DNA of 49,245 nucleotides. Origin: Prevotellaceae bacterium UBA711. Its GTDB lineage: Bacteria > Bacteroidota > Bacteroidia > Bacteroidales > Bacteroidaceae. The stretch covers positions 1 to 49,245 of the forward strand of contig DBLZ01000054.1 of NCBI GenBank assembly GCA_002297545.1, in the 5' to 3' direction. Shown in pieces: positions 7,922 to 17,311 of this stretch; position 1 is the stretch's first letter, and each line of letters starts with the position of its first letter. The translations under genes were made by a program, and so were the position numbers. The notes below the pieces were generated by a model. That model did no database searches, was not told the origin of the DNA, and saw only the letters and a list, made by a program, of their open reading frames with translations.

Positions 7922-10282
7922 TTATAATATGAGTATGGTGAGGAAAGCCAGGACCCAGGCTATGGCACACTGGAAAGTCATGATGATGACCGCCCAGGTG
8001 GTGCCCAGCTCGCGACGGATGGTGGCCATGGCCGCCACGCAGGGTGTGTAGAGCAGACAGAAGACCATCATGGCACAGGCCGTGGCTGTGGTGAAGACCT
8101 GGGAAAGAGGTACACCGGCAAACAGGGTGGACAGGGTGCTCACCACCACCTCCTTGGCCAGGAAGCCGCTGATGAGGGCGGTGACAATGCGCCAGTCACC
8201 CAGGCCAAGGGGCGAGAAGATGGGTTGCAGCAGGCCTGCCACATGTGCCAGTATGCTCTGATGCTCCATGCCCGGAGCCACCATCTGCAAATGGAACGTG
8301 AACGTCTGCAGGAACCATATCACCATGGAAGCCAGGAAAATGACCGTGAAGGCGCGATGCAGAAAGTCCTTGGCCTTGTCCCACAGCAGACGCAGTACGT
8401 TGGCCGGCACCGGCATACGGTAGTTTGGCAGCTCCATGACGAATGGCACGGCCTCGCCGCGGAACCATGTGCGCTTGAGCATCAGGGCAACCACTATTCC
8501 TATTACTATGCCCAGGAAGTAGAGCGCGGCCATCACCCAGGCTGCACGGCCGGGGAAGAAGACCGAGGCAAAGAAGGCGTAGATGGGAATCTTGGCCGTA
8601 CAGGACATGAATGGTGTGAGCATGATGGTGAGCCTGCGGTCGCGCACACTGGGCAACGTACGGCTGCTCATGACGCTGGGCACGCTGCACCCGAAGCCCA
8701 ACAGCAGGGGCACTATGCTTCGTCCCGAGAGGCCGAGGCGGCGGAGCGGACGGTCCATGACGAAGGCTATGCGTGCCATGTAGCCGCTATCTTCCATCAT
8801 GGAGAGAAAGAAGAACAGCAGCAGGATGAGCGGCAGGAAGACAATAACGGTGCCCACGCCGCTGAATATGCCGTCGATTATCAGACTGTGTATGGCCGGA
8901 GCTATGCCTATGGCCGTCAGGAGACCGTCTGCCAGGGCCGAGAGCCATTCCACAGCGGCCTCCACCTGCTCCTGGAGCCATGCGCCCAATCCCTCGAAGG
9001 TGAGCCAGAAAACCGCCGCCATGATGGCCACGAAGGCCGGTATGGCCGTCCAGCGTCCGGTGAGGACACTATCCAGGGCCTGGCTGAGACGATATTCCTT
9101 GGTACCGGTCGGGCGCACAACGGTGCGGGAACACACTTTGTTGATAAACTCGTACCGCATGGTGGCCATGGCGGCCTGACGGTCCAGTCCCCTCTCCTCC
9201 TCCATCTGACAGAGTATGTGCTCCACGGTCTCCTGCTCATTGCGGCTGAGGTTCAGGGCCGCCATGACCAGAGGGTCGCCCTCTATCAGCTTGGCCGCAG
9301 CAAAGCGCACCGGCAGGTTGGCCATCTGGGCATGGTCCTCGATGAAGTGCATGATGGCATGCATGCAACGATGCACGGCACCGCCGTTCTCGTCGGGAGA
9401 ACAGTAGTCGTGACGCAGTGGAGGCTCCTGATAGCGCGCCACGTGTACAGCATGGCGTATGACCTCGTCCACTCCCTCGTTCCTCATGGCCGAAATGGGC
9501 ACCACAGGGATGCCCAGCAGCGCCTCCAGTTCGTTGATGCGTATGGCACCATGGTTGTTCTTTATCTCGTCCATCATGTTCAGTGCCAGCACCATGGGGA
9601 TGCCAAGCTCCATCAGCTGCATGGTCAGATAGAGGTTGCGCTCGATGCATGTGGCATCCACTATGTTGATGATGGCCGAGGGGCGATGCTCCAGGATGAA
9701 GCGTCGGCTGACAACCTCCTCGTTGGTGTATGGCGAGAGGGAATAGATACCGGGCAGGTCGGTGACGGTACAGTTGGGATAGCCACGTATGATGCCGTCC
9801 TTGCGGTCCACGGTGACGCCGGGAAAGTTGCCGACATGCTGATTGGAACCCGTCATCTGATTGAACAGCGTGGTCTTGCCACAGTTCTGGTTGCCCAGCA
9901 ACGCAAAGGTGAGCGGGCGGGACCTGTCCGGCTTGTCGGTCAAGGCTATGCCACGCCCCTCGTTCTGCTCGCGGTGATAGTGTCCGCCTTCGCCCAGGCC
10001 CGGATGCTCCGGCTCGGGGTCGACGGGCATGATGGTGTCGCAGTGCGGGAATATGTCCACAACGGGCGTTACCGTTATCTGACCGGCATCTGCCTTGCGC
10101 AGAGTCAACTCATAGTTGTGTATTCTCAGTTCCATGGGGTCGCCCATGGGGGCATACTTTACCAATGTCACGGGAATGCCCGGGAGCACGCCCATGTCCA
10201 GAAAGTGCTGACGCAGGGTGCCTTGCCCCCCAACCGTCAGTATGGTGGCCGTCTGGCCTATTTGTAGTTCTGCAAGAGTCAT
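7922..10282 (-). CDS. feoB: Ferrous iron transporter, FeoA-FeoB fusion
   Basis: 786 residues. Residues 1-75 are a FeoA SH3-like domain. After a ~50-residue His/Asp/Glu-rich linker comes FeoB. Its G-protein domain has G1 GNQNCGKT (130-137), G3 DLPG (175-178) and G4 NMMD (235-238). The C-terminal part has multiple membrane helices with paired Gate domains (for example LLLGFGCSVPSVMSSRTL, with the conserved Cys). It imports Fe2+ across the inner membrane with help from GTP hydrolysis. The FeoA-FeoB fusion is usual in Bacteroidetes. It starts 6 bases after the stop of the deaminase gene, so the two are co-transcribed, and the Cys-rich partner follows. Confidence 0.95.
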   Translation of the reverse strand: MTLAELQIGQTATILTVGGQGTLRQHFLDMGVLPGIPVTLVKYAPMGDPMELRIHNYELTLRKADAGQITVTPVVDIFPHCDTIMPVDPEPEHPGLGEGGHYHREQNEGRGIALTDKPDRSRPLTFALLGNQNCGKTTLFNQMTGSNQHVGNFPGVTVDRKDGIIRGYPNCTVTDLPGIYSLSPYTNEEVVSRRFILEHRPSAIINIVDATCIERNLYLTMQLMELGIPMVLALNMMDEIKNNHGAIRINELEALLGIPVVPISAMRNEGVDEVIRHAVHVARYQEPPLRHDYCSPDENGGAVHRCMHAIMHFIEDHAQMANLPVRFAAAKLIEGDPLVMAALNLSRNEQETVEHILCQMEEERGLDRQAAMATMRYEFINKVCSRTVVRPTGTKEYRLSQALDSVLTGRWTAIPAFVAIMAAVFWLTFEGLGAWLQEQVEAAVEWLSALADGLLTAIGIAPAIHSLIIDGIFSGVGTVIVFLPLILLLFFFLSMMEDSGYMARIAFVMDRPLRRLGLSGRSIVPLLLGFGCSVPSVMSSRTLPSVRDRRLTIMLTPFMSCTAKIPIYAFFASVFFPGRAAWVMAALYFLGIVIGIVVALMLKRTWFRGEAVPFVMELPNYRMPVPANVLRLLWDKAKDFLHRAFTVIFLASMVIWFLQTFTFHLQMVAPGMEHQSILAHVAGLLQPIFSPLGLGDWRIVTALISGFLAKEVVVSTLSTLFAGVPLSQVFTTATACAMMVFCLLYTPCVAAMATIRRELGTTWAVIIMTFQCAIAWVLAFLTILIL

Positions 10283-10288
10283 TGTAAA

Positions 10289-10771
10289 TCAATACTCGAC
10301 CTTATCGTCCTTGAGGGTCCACTCGCGGAAAGCCACCCGGGCCTCATCGCGCATGAGTGCATACAAAGGTATGGAACGCTGCTGACGGGGCTGTGCCAAC
10401 TCGCGATAGATGAAATCATCACTGAAGCCTATGTCGGCAGCATCTTCCTTGGTGTTGGCATAGAAGATGGCCTTCACCCCCGCCCAATACAGGGCAGAGA
10501 GACACATGGGACAGGGTTCGCAGGAGGTGTAGCACACGCAGTCGTCCAGTTTGAAGTGGCCCACATGGCGACAAGCCTCGCGTATGGCCGACACTTCGGC
10601 ATGAGCCGTAGGGTCGTTGGTTGCGGTGACGCGGTTAACTCCCTTTGCCAACACCTCCCCGTTGCGCGCTATGACAGCACCGAAAGGTCCTCCACCGTTG
10701 CGCACGTTCTCCAGACTGAGGTCTATTGCCATCTGCATGAGACGGCGGTCGTTTTCGCTTATCTGTACCAT
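10289..10771 (-). CDS. guaD: Nucleoside/guanine deaminase (GuaD-like)
   Basis: 160 residues, the usual size for this family. Zinc ligands are His57 in HAE (57-59, with Glu59 as the proton shuttle) and Cys87/Cys90 in EPCPMC. The C-terminal part (GFSDDFIYREL, and the ending FREWTLKDDKVEY) is typical of guanine deaminases such as B. subtilis GuaD rather than tRNA adenosine deaminase TadA. It converts guanine to xanthine in purine salvage. It is the first gene of a run with feoAB. That pairing has no obvious metabolic logic and may simply reflect promoter sharing. Confidence 0.85.
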   Translation of the reverse strand: MVQISENDRRLMQMAIDLSLENVRNGGGPFGAVIARNGEVLAKGVNRVTATNDPTAHAEVSAIREACRHVGHFKLDDCVCYTSCEPCPMCLSALYWAGVKAIFYANTKEDAADIGFSDDFIYRELAQPRQQRSIPLYALMRDEARVAFREWTLKDDKVEY

Positions 10772-10822
10772 AGTCCATGTATGTTAGCGGCCAGGGAATT
10801 TCCCCATGACCTTGTGATAACG

Positions 10823-10830
10823 CAAAGGTA
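10823..10830 (-). promoter_or_regulatory. -7 promoter box for the guaD-feoAB operon
   Basis: TACCTTTG on the minus strand, 51 bases upstream of the guaD ATG. It faces away from the promoter at 10883-10890, which serves the diverging M16 gene. No iron-box-like operator is evident. Confidence 0.6.
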
Positions 10831-10882
10831 CGAAAAAATGGGTCATTAAATCACTCCGCCATGCCTTTCTTCATTTTTTTTG

Positions 10883-10890
10883 TACCTTTG
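10883..10890 (+). promoter_or_regulatory. -7 promoter box immediately before the small M16 gene
   Basis: TACCTTTG ends only four bases before the ATG at 10895, after a run of eight Ts. With the usual distance from box to transcription start, the mRNA would begin at or next to the start codon, giving a leaderless or nearly leaderless message. Confidence 0.6.
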
Positions 10891-10894
10891 CACC

Positions 10895-12106
10895 ATGAAA
10901 TCATCTGTTTTAGGTAGTGGATTGCGTGTGGTGGCCGCCCCATGCCCCACGAATACGGTGTACATAGGCCTGGCAATGGACGCGGGAACCCGCGACGAGG
11001 AGGATGGCGAGAGCGGCATGGCGCACTTCACTGAGCACCTGAGCTTCAAGGGCACGGCGCGACGCACGTCACGCCGGATAATAACGCGCATGGAGTCGGT
11101 AGGCGGAGACCTGAACGCCTTCACCGGCAAGGAAGAGACGGTGTACTACTGCACCTGCCAGCGCGAGCACTTCGGCAGAGCCATGGACATGTTGTTCGAC
11201 GTGGTGTTCCACAGCCTGTACCCTCAGGAAGAGATGGACAAGGAGGTGGAAGTGGTAGTGGACGAGATAGAGAGCTACAACGACTCGCCCTCGGAACTGA
11301 TATACGACGACTTTGAGGCTCTGCTCTTCGACGGTCACCCTCTGGGACGGAACATCCTTGGCGATGCCACGCTGCTGCGTCAGTACCGGAGCGAGGACAT
11401 CCGCAGGTATGCCGACAGGCTGTACACCCCGGACCGGGCGGTGCTCTTTGTCTACGGCAACATAGAAATGAAGGACATCCTGAGGCACATTCCGCAGGAA
11501 ACATTGCCGAAGGCGGGATGCACCCACGTGAGACAGCCTGTGGAACGCAGACACGAGGTGATGGAGCGGGTGATGGAAAAGGACACCCACCAGGCACACA
11601 TCATGATGGGGGCGCAGTCCTACGGGGGCAACGACAGCCGGCAGCTGGCACTGTTCCTGGCCAACAATATCCTGGGCGGCCCGGGGCTGAGCAGCAGACT
11701 AAACCTGGCACTGAGGGAGAAGCGCGGACTGGTGTACTCGGTGGACAGCACGCTGACGACATATACCGACACAGGCGTGTGGGCGATATACTTCGGATGC
11801 GACCACGAGGACACAGGCAAGTGCAAGAGGCTGGTAAGGAGAGAGCTGCAGCGTCTGTGCGACGCACCCCTGTCGGACAGGGCGTTGAACGCGGCCAAGA
11901 GACAGATCACGGGGCAGATAGCCCTGTCGTATGACGGTTTCGAGAACGTGGCCATCGGCATGGGCAAACGCATGTTGCACTACGGCCGAACGCAGACCAA
12001 GGACGAACTGATAGAGAGGATACATGCTCTGACGGCCGAACAGGTGTGGCAGGCGGCCAGGGACGTGTTCGACCCCGCAAGACTCACCACTCTGGAGTAC
12101 AGGTAA
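10895..12106 (+). CDS. M16 family metallopeptidase, short form
   Basis: 403 residues from MKSSVLGSG. The start at 10895 is preferred over 10880 because the promoter box lies between them. The zinc motif HxxEH is H44-FTE47-H48 in GMAHFTEHLSFKG, and the downstream glutamate lies in VEVVVDEIESY. There is no signal peptide, so this is a cytoplasmic M16B-type peptidase of the processing-peptidase-like class (~410 residues), distinct from the exported 936-residue enzyme at 4263-7073. Its last 23 bases overlap the end of the convergent pseudouridine synthase gene. Confidence 0.92.
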   Translation: MKSSVLGSGLRVVAAPCPTNTVYIGLAMDAGTRDEEDGESGMAHFTEHLSFKGTARRTSRRIITRMESVGGDLNAFTGKEETVYYCTCQREHFGRAMDMLFDVVFHSLYPQEEMDKEVEVVVDEIESYNDSPSELIYDDFEALLFDGHPLGRNILGDATLLRQYRSEDIRRYADRLYTPDRAVLFVYGNIEMKDILRHIPQETLPKAGCTHVRQPVERRHEVMERVMEKDTHQAHIMMGAQSYGGNDSRQLALFLANNILGGPGLSSRLNLALREKRGLVYSVDSTLTTYTDTGVWAIYFGCDHEDTGKCKRLVRRELQRLCDAPLSDRALNAAKRQITGQIALSYDGFENVAIGMGKRMLHYGRTQTKDELIERIHALTAEQVWQAARDVFDPARLTTLEYR

Positions 12107-13391
12107 AGCTCAGACGCTCCCCAGTGACCGGGTGAGTGAAGGCCAGCACCCCGGCATGCAACATGAGTCGAGGAGCGGCACTGTGGCCATAAAGTCGGTC
12201 GCCAAGGATTGGGTTACCGAGACCCTCGGCACAGTGTACCCGGAGCTGATGCGTGCGCCCGGTGTGGGGATAGAGCCACAGGCGGGCATGTCCGGCAACA
12301 TTTTCCAGGACCTCATATCGCGTAACGGCACTCTTGCCCTGTTCCATGTCCACGACCTGTCGCGGACGGTTGCCTATGTCGGGGCGCAGGGGCAGGCGTA
12401 TCTCGCCTCCGGCACCAACGGGCATATCGCGTTCCAAAAGGGCTTCGTAACGCTTCCCGACCGTGCGTTGCTCGAACTGCCGGCGAAGTTCACTCTGCAC
12501 CACGGCACTCTTGGCCAAAACCAGCAAGCCGCCGGTATCCTGATCCAGACGGTGCACGGACAGGCATCCCGTGAGACTTTCCACCGAAGGCAGGAACTCT
12601 TTGCCGGGGACGGACAGAAGACCGGAGGGCTTGTCCACCACAATCAGGTGACCGTCCTCGTAGACAGTCCTCAGGCGGGCAACGAAACCATTGTAATCGG
12701 TCAGGCGCGGATCGGCCTCGGCATCAAGCCCCCTCAGCATATAGGACAATATCGGGCGACATCTGCCGGTACATGGCGGGCGGAACTCTCCGTCCACGGA
12801 ACTCCATTCGGCTACGGCCAAAGGACGGATGCCCCGGCGAAAGGCTTCCTGCAACAGCTTGGGAGCACAACAGTCGCCGGCACCGCCAGGCGGAACGGTT
12901 GGCGAGAAGATGGAGAGAAGGTCGGACGTGCCGTCCTGTATGTTGCTGACCCTATAACGGCTGAACAACCAGCGTTGCAGCGCCTGGGAACGGGTCTTGC
13001 GCTCGTGCCGCAGGGCGCATACCTCACGGGGCGACGGTTGTCCGGACTCCAGATAACGATTGATGGCCGATATGCTGGCCTCTTCCTCCAGGAAATACCG
13101 TCCCTCGCCCTGCACATCGAACACGGGAGGAACGAAGCCGGGCTGACATGTACGTCCATCGAGGGTGCCGGAAAAGGCAGCCAGAAAAGTAAGCCCCTCG
13201 GGCATGACCGGCGGAGCGGACTGCGACAGAAAACAACCAGAGGGCAACGGACTGCCGCTGCCTTCATAGATGAGCACACCGAACATCTTGCCCTCGGCCA
13301 CATCCTTTTGCCACGAGGGTACGGACATGTAGTACGCCTTCACCTGCTCCATGGCAGGCAGACAACGCTCGTCGAGGCTGTATATCTTCAT
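12084..13391 (-). CDS. RluA-family pseudouridine synthase with long N-terminal extension
   Basis: 435 residues. The C-terminal ~210 residues are the RluA catalytic domain: VVDKPSGLLSVPG, the signature VHRLDQDTGGLLVLAK with the catalytic Asp near residue 282, and the closing RTHQLRVH motif. The N-terminal ~220 residues (with DCCAPKLLQEAFRRG and PPCTGRCRPIL) belong to a long-form subfamily also seen in Vibrio and Bacteroides; their role is unknown. It should isomerise uridine in rRNA or tRNA. It starts at ATG 13391; a GTG at 13400 directly abuts the stop of the WbqC-like gene, so the two are coupled. The coding end overlaps the M16 gene. Confidence 0.9.
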   Translation of the reverse strand: MKIYSLDERCLPAMEQVKAYYMSVPSWQKDVAEGKMFGVLIYEGSGSPLPSGCFLSQSAPPVMPEGLTFLAAFSGTLDGRTCQPGFVPPVFDVQGEGRYFLEEEASISAINRYLESGQPSPREVCALRHERKTRSQALQRWLFSRYRVSNIQDGTSDLLSIFSPTVPPGGAGDCCAPKLLQEAFRRGIRPLAVAEWSSVDGEFRPPCTGRCRPILSYMLRGLDAEADPRLTDYNGFVARLRTVYEDGHLIVVDKPSGLLSVPGKEFLPSVESLTGCLSVHRLDQDTGGLLVLAKSAVVQSELRRQFEQRTVGKRYEALLERDMPVGAGGEIRLPLRPDIGNRPRQVVDMEQGKSAVTRYEVLENVAGHARLWLYPHTGRTHQLRVHCAEGLGNPILGDRLYGHSAAPRLMLHAGVLAFTHPVTGERLSFTCTPEW

Positions 13392-13400
13392 AGCCTGCAC

Positions 13401-13916
13401 TCACAGATAATAGACCGCCTCGGGCCCCATATTGAAGAGAAGGTCCACGATGCTGAGATTTTCGATGAAACCGTGCCGGGAGGCAAACACCTGGAAGTAA
13501 GGTTCGCTCCGGAGCCTGTCCTCGGGTATCAGGGGATAGGGGTCCAGGAGCCTCATCACCGTGGCGTGGAGTGCCTGATTGAGGTCGGCCAGGCGTTCCC
13601 AATTACGCTCGTGATAGAACGGATAGAAGTCATCGGCATAGTACTCGAAATAAGGCGTCTGTCCATAGGTGGACGCCAAGGCGTTCCAGTGCTGATGGCG
13701 CCACTTGCCGTGCTCGGAAATGAGAATGTCGCCCACGGCGGTACGGGCATGGGGATTGACCACGGGGATGGTGAGTGCAAGGCAGCCGTTGGGAGAATCG
13801 ATGACGCAGCGGTTCATGCCCGTCTGCTTACGGTATGGCACCGAAAGGTCGGGGACACATCCCTCGCGAAGCAAGCGACTGTAGTACCGTATGGAGCCAA
13901 GATATGCTGTAGTCAT
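13401..13916 (-). CDS. WbqC-like family protein
   Basis: 171 residues with the WbqC-like signatures: the N-terminal TAYLGSIRYYSRL, then KWRHQHWNALASTYGQTPYF, and LADLNQALHATVMRLL. The family (about 200 residues) is found near O-antigen genes and, in Bacteroidetes, near signal peptidase genes; its biochemical function is not established. The downstream pseudouridine synthase gene starts within ten bases of its stop, indicating an operon. The protein is slightly shorter than typical but looks complete. Confidence 0.85.
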   Translation of the reverse strand: MTTAYLGSIRYYSRLLREGCVPDLSVPYRKQTGMNRCVIDSPNGCLALTIPVVNPHARTAVGDILISEHGKWRHQHWNALASTYGQTPYFEYYADDFYPFYHERNWERLADLNQALHATVMRLLDPYPLIPEDRLRSEPYFQVFASRHGFIENLSIVDLLFNMGPEAVYYL

Positions 13917-14034
13917 GAGGCAAAAGTATGGCTTTTTATCACGGGATCAAAGCAAAAGGCTCCTTTTTGCACGCTCGTGGCCCGATAAAGAATAAAAATG
14001 ACACGTCACAGGGAGGGATTACAGGAAAAATGAC

Positions 14035-14042
14035 TATCTTTG
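14035..14042 (+). promoter_or_regulatory. -7 promoter box for the GNAT-like gene
   Basis: TATCTTTG, 35 bases upstream of ATG 14078. Its position argues that the longer frame starting at 13928 is not the real start. Confidence 0.55.
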
Positions 14043-14077
14043 TGAGAGATTACACTCTTCCAACTAATAGCTTTGCT

Positions 14078-15241
14078 ATGTCCGAACTCTGCATCAAACG
14101 AATCACAACCAAAGGAGAACTGAAGGATTTTGTCCGCTTCAACTACACCTTGTACAAAGATTGTAGGTATGCCGTGCCCGACCTGCTGGAGGAAACACTC
14201 GAATGCTTCGACAGGAAGAAGAATGCCGCGTTTGAGTTTTGCGAGGCAGAATGCTTTCTGGCCTACCGCGACGGCAAGATAGTGGGGCGCGTGGCCGCCA
14301 TCATCAACACCCGCGCCAACGAGAAGTGGAACACCAGGACCGTGAGGTTCGGATGGATAGACTTTGTGGACGACCGCGAAGTGAGCAAGGCTCTGCTGGA
14401 CACCGTGGAGCGATGGGGACGGGAGCGCGGCATGGATACCATAATCGGCCCGTTGGGCTTCACGGACATGGATCCCGAAGGCATGCTGTTTGAAGGCTAC
14501 GACAGACCCGGCTCCATCTACACCATCTACAACTACCCCTACTACAACGACCACATGGAGGCCCTCGGCTACACGGCCGATGCCGTGTGGCTGGACCGCA
14601 CCATCAACATCCCACGACCCGAGGGGGAGCATGCCGCCAATCAGCAGAAGTTCTTCCGTGTGGCCAAACTGGTGCAGGACCGCTACGGCTTCAAGGTGCA
14701 CAAGTTCAAGTCGAAGAAGGAACTGCGCGACAGCGGCTACGTGTTGAAACTGTTCAGCATAATCAACACGGCATACACCAACCTGTACGGCTACAGCGAC
14801 ATGACACAACGCCAGATGGAACAGTACGCCAAGATGTACCTGCCCTTGCTGAACACCAACCTGCTGTCTGTGGTGGAGAACAAGGAGGGTACCCCAATAG
14901 CCGTGGGCGTGTGCATGCCCAACCTGACCAAGGCCGTACAGAAGGCCAAGTCGCGGTTCTTCCCCTTCGGCTGGTGGCATCTGCTGAAGGCTCTGTACTG
15001 GAAGCACAGCAATATCCTGGATCTGGTGCTCATAGGCACGCTGCCAGAGTATCGCGACTCGGGTTGCATCAGCCTGATGTTCGCCGACCTGATACCCACG
15101 GCGCAACGGATGGGCTTCGACATAGCCGAGTGCTGCCCGCAGCTGGAGACCAACAGCAAGGCGCTGAGCGTATGGCGTTCCCTCGACTCCGAAGTGACCA
15201 AGAAGCGCCATACGTGGAAGAAGAGCATAGCGACAGAATAA
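14078..15241 (+). CDS. GNAT-fold-like acyltransferase of unknown substrate
   Basis: 387 residues from MSELCIKRITTKGELKDFV. The N-terminal half has an acetyltransferase-like layout (a strand with AECFLAYRDGKIVGRVAAII, then WIDFVDDREVSKALLDTVE), and the C-terminal half repeats a similar pattern (LDLVLIGTLPEYRDSGCISL). This suggests a double GNAT-type fold as in Bacteroidetes N-acetyltransferases annotated as hypothetical. It has no signal peptide. The gene sits 51 bases before parE and could be co-transcribed with it. The start was chosen from the promoter box; a start at 13928 would overlap that box. Confidence 0.75.
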   Translation: MSELCIKRITTKGELKDFVRFNYTLYKDCRYAVPDLLEETLECFDRKKNAAFEFCEAECFLAYRDGKIVGRVAAIINTRANEKWNTRTVRFGWIDFVDDREVSKALLDTVERWGRERGMDTIIGPLGFTDMDPEGMLFEGYDRPGSIYTIYNYPYYNDHMEALGYTADAVWLDRTINIPRPEGEHAANQQKFFRVAKLVQDRYGFKVHKFKSKKELRDSGYVLKLFSIINTAYTNLYGYSDMTQRQMEQYAKMYLPLLNTNLLSVVENKEGTPIAVGVCMPNLTKAVQKAKSRFFPFGWWHLLKALYWKHSNILDLVLIGTLPEYRDSGCISLMFADLIPTAQRMGFDIAECCPQLETNSKALSVWRSLDSEVTKKRHTWKKSIATE

Positions 15242-15292
15242 ACACCACCCCCCACCCCGACACACCCTAAGCACAATACCCCACCCCATACC

Positions 15293-17311
15293 ATGGAAGG
15301 AACAGAGGAAACACACGACGAGAAGATAATCTATGACGAGGCCAACATCCGACACCTGTCGGACATGGAGCACGTGCGCACCAGACCCGGCATGTATATC
15401 GGCCGCCTGGGCGACGGACAGCAGGCGGAGGACGGCATATACGTGCTCCTGAAAGAGGTCATAGACAACAGCATTGACGAGTTCAAGATGAATGCCGGCA
15501 AGCGCATAGAGGTGGACATCAAGGACAACCTTTCTGCCAGCATCCGCGACTATGGCCGCGGTATCCCGCAGGGAAAGCTGGTGGAGGCCGTATCCATGCT
15601 GAACACGGGCGGCAAGTACGACTCCAAGGCTTTCAAGAAGAGTGTAGGCCTGAACGGTGTAGGTCTGAAGGCGGTGAATGCCTTGAGCAGTCACTTCGAG
15701 GCGCACTCATACCGCGACGGTCAGGTGAGGAAGGCCGTGTTCGAGAAGGGCAACCTCATCAGCGACACAACAGAAGCCACACAGGACGAGAACGGCACGT
15801 ACATATACTTTGAACCCGATGCCACACTGTTCAAGCACTACAAGTTCCGCGACGAGTTCATAGAAACGATGTTGCGAAACTACACCTACCTCAATACGGG
15901 TCTGACCATAATGTTCAACGGTCGGCGTATCCACTCCCGCGACGGTCTGTCCGATCTGCTCAACGACCGTATGGACTACGACGCGCTCTATCCCATCTGC
16001 CACCTGAGAGGCGAGGACATAGAGATAGCTTTCACCCACACCAAGCAGAACGGAGAGGAGTACTACTCTTTCGTGAACGGCCAGCACACTACCCTTGGAG
16101 GCACGCACCAGGCGGCGTTCAAGAAGTATATAGCCGAAGTGATAAAGGAGTACTCGGGCAAAAACTACGAGTACGGAGACATACGCAACGGACTGGTGGC
16201 CGCCATAAGCATCAACATACAGGAACCATTGTTCGAGAGCCAGACCAAAGTGAAACTGGGCTCCCTGACCACGGCACCCGAAGGCGGCATCAGCATAGAC
16301 AAGTTCATAGGCGACTTCGTGAAGGAGCAGGTAGACAACTTCCTGCACAAGAACACCGACATAGCGGACATCATCCTGGCCAAAGTGCAGGAGAGCGAGA
16401 AGATACGCAAGGAGATGGCCGGTGTGGCCAAGAAGGCACGCGAGATGAGCAAGAAAGCCAACCTGCACAACCGCAAGTTGCGCGACTGCCGCGTGCATCT
16501 GTCCGACACACGGGGTGCACAGCAGGAGGAATCGAGCATCTTCATCACCGAGGGCGACTCTGCCAGCGGCAGCATCACGAAGAGCCGGGACGTGAACACG
16601 CAGGCCGTGTTCTCGCTGCGCGGAAAGCCTCTGAACTGCTTCGGCATGACCAAGAAGGTGTGCTATGAGAACGAGGAGTTCAACCTGCTGCAGGCGGCAC
16701 TCAACATAGAGGACGGCCTGGAGGGCCTGCGCTACAACAAGGTCATCGTGGCCACCGATGCCGATGTGGACGGCATGCACATACGCCTGCTCATGATCAC
16801 CTTCTTCCTGCAATTCTTTCCCGACCTTATCAAGAAGGACCACGTGTTCATACTGCAGACACCGCTCTTCCGCGTGAGAAACCGCAAGAGCAAGGTCAAC
16901 AAGAAGAAGATAGAGGCCATAGAGAAGGAGCTGAAGGCATACGACGAGGGTAGCGAGACAACGAATGACGAGGGCAACGGACGTACGGCATCCGGACACA
17001 GACGCCATATATCTTTCGGCACGGATTTCATCACGCAATACTGCTACTCCGAGGACGAACGCCTGCAGGCCATAGCCGACCTGGGACCGGAACCCGAGAT
17101 TACGCGATTTAAAGGTTTGGGAGAAATAAGCCCCGACGAGTTCAAGAACTTCATCGGTGCCGACATGCGTCTGGAGAAGGTGACATTGAACAAGAGCGAC
17201 CAGGTGGCGGAAATGCTGGAGTACTACATGGGCAAGAACACCATGGAGCGACAGAACTTCATCATAGACAACCTGGTCATCGAAGAGGATATTGCAGAGG
17301 ATGATGAATAA
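15293..17311 (+). CDS. parE: DNA topoisomerase IV subunit B
   Basis: 672 residues. The GHKL ATPase motifs are present: EVIDNSIDEF with Asn59 for Mg-ATP, DYGRGIP, and GLNGVGLKAVNALS. The TOPRIM domain has the glutamate E420 in FITEGDSASGS and the DxD signature D489-A-D-V-D493. The C-terminus has RFKGLGEISPDEF. Length and the absence of a GyrB-type insertion favour ParE over GyrB. It forms the ATPase subunit of the enzyme that decatenates sister chromosomes. No parC is adjacent in the window. Its last codons overlap coaD. Confidence 0.92.
   Translation: MEGTEETHDEKIIYDEANIRHLSDMEHVRTRPGMYIGRLGDGQQAEDGIYVLLKEVIDNSIDEFKMNAGKRIEVDIKDNLSASIRDYGRGIPQGKLVEAVSMLNTGGKYDSKAFKKSVGLNGVGLKAVNALSSHFEAHSYRDGQVRKAVFEKGNLISDTTEATQDENGTYIYFEPDATLFKHYKFRDEFIETMLRNYTYLNTGLTIMFNGRRIHSRDGLSDLLNDRMDYDALYPICHLRGEDIEIAFTHTKQNGEEYYSFVNGQHTTLGGTHQAAFKKYIAEVIKEYSGKNYEYGDIRNGLVAAISINIQEPLFESQTKVKLGSLTTAPEGGISIDKFIGDFVKEQVDNFLHKNTDIADIILAKVQESEKIRKEMAGVAKKAREMSKKANLHNRKLRDCRVHLSDTRGAQQEESSIFITEGDSASGSITKSRDVNTQAVFSLRGKPLNCFGMTKKVCYENEEFNLLQAALNIEDGLEGLRYNKVIVATDADVDGMHIRLLMITFFLQFFPDLIKKDHVFILQTPLFRVRNRKSKVNKKKIEAIEKELKAYDEGSETTNDEGNGRTASGHRRHISFGTDFITQYCYSEDERLQAIADLGPEPEITRFKGLGEISPDEFKNFIGADMRLEKVTLNKSDQVAEMLEYYMGKNTMERQNFIIDNLVIEEDIAEDDE

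Noticed and set aside
8225..10267. 680-residue open frame on the plus strand
   Set aside because: It lies entirely antisense to feoAB, shows no domain, and is rich in His, Gln and Gly. It is a by-product of the codon bias of the real gene.
12132..13988. 618-residue plus-strand frame
   Set aside because: It is antisense to the pseudouridine synthase and WbqC-like genes, both of which show family signatures.
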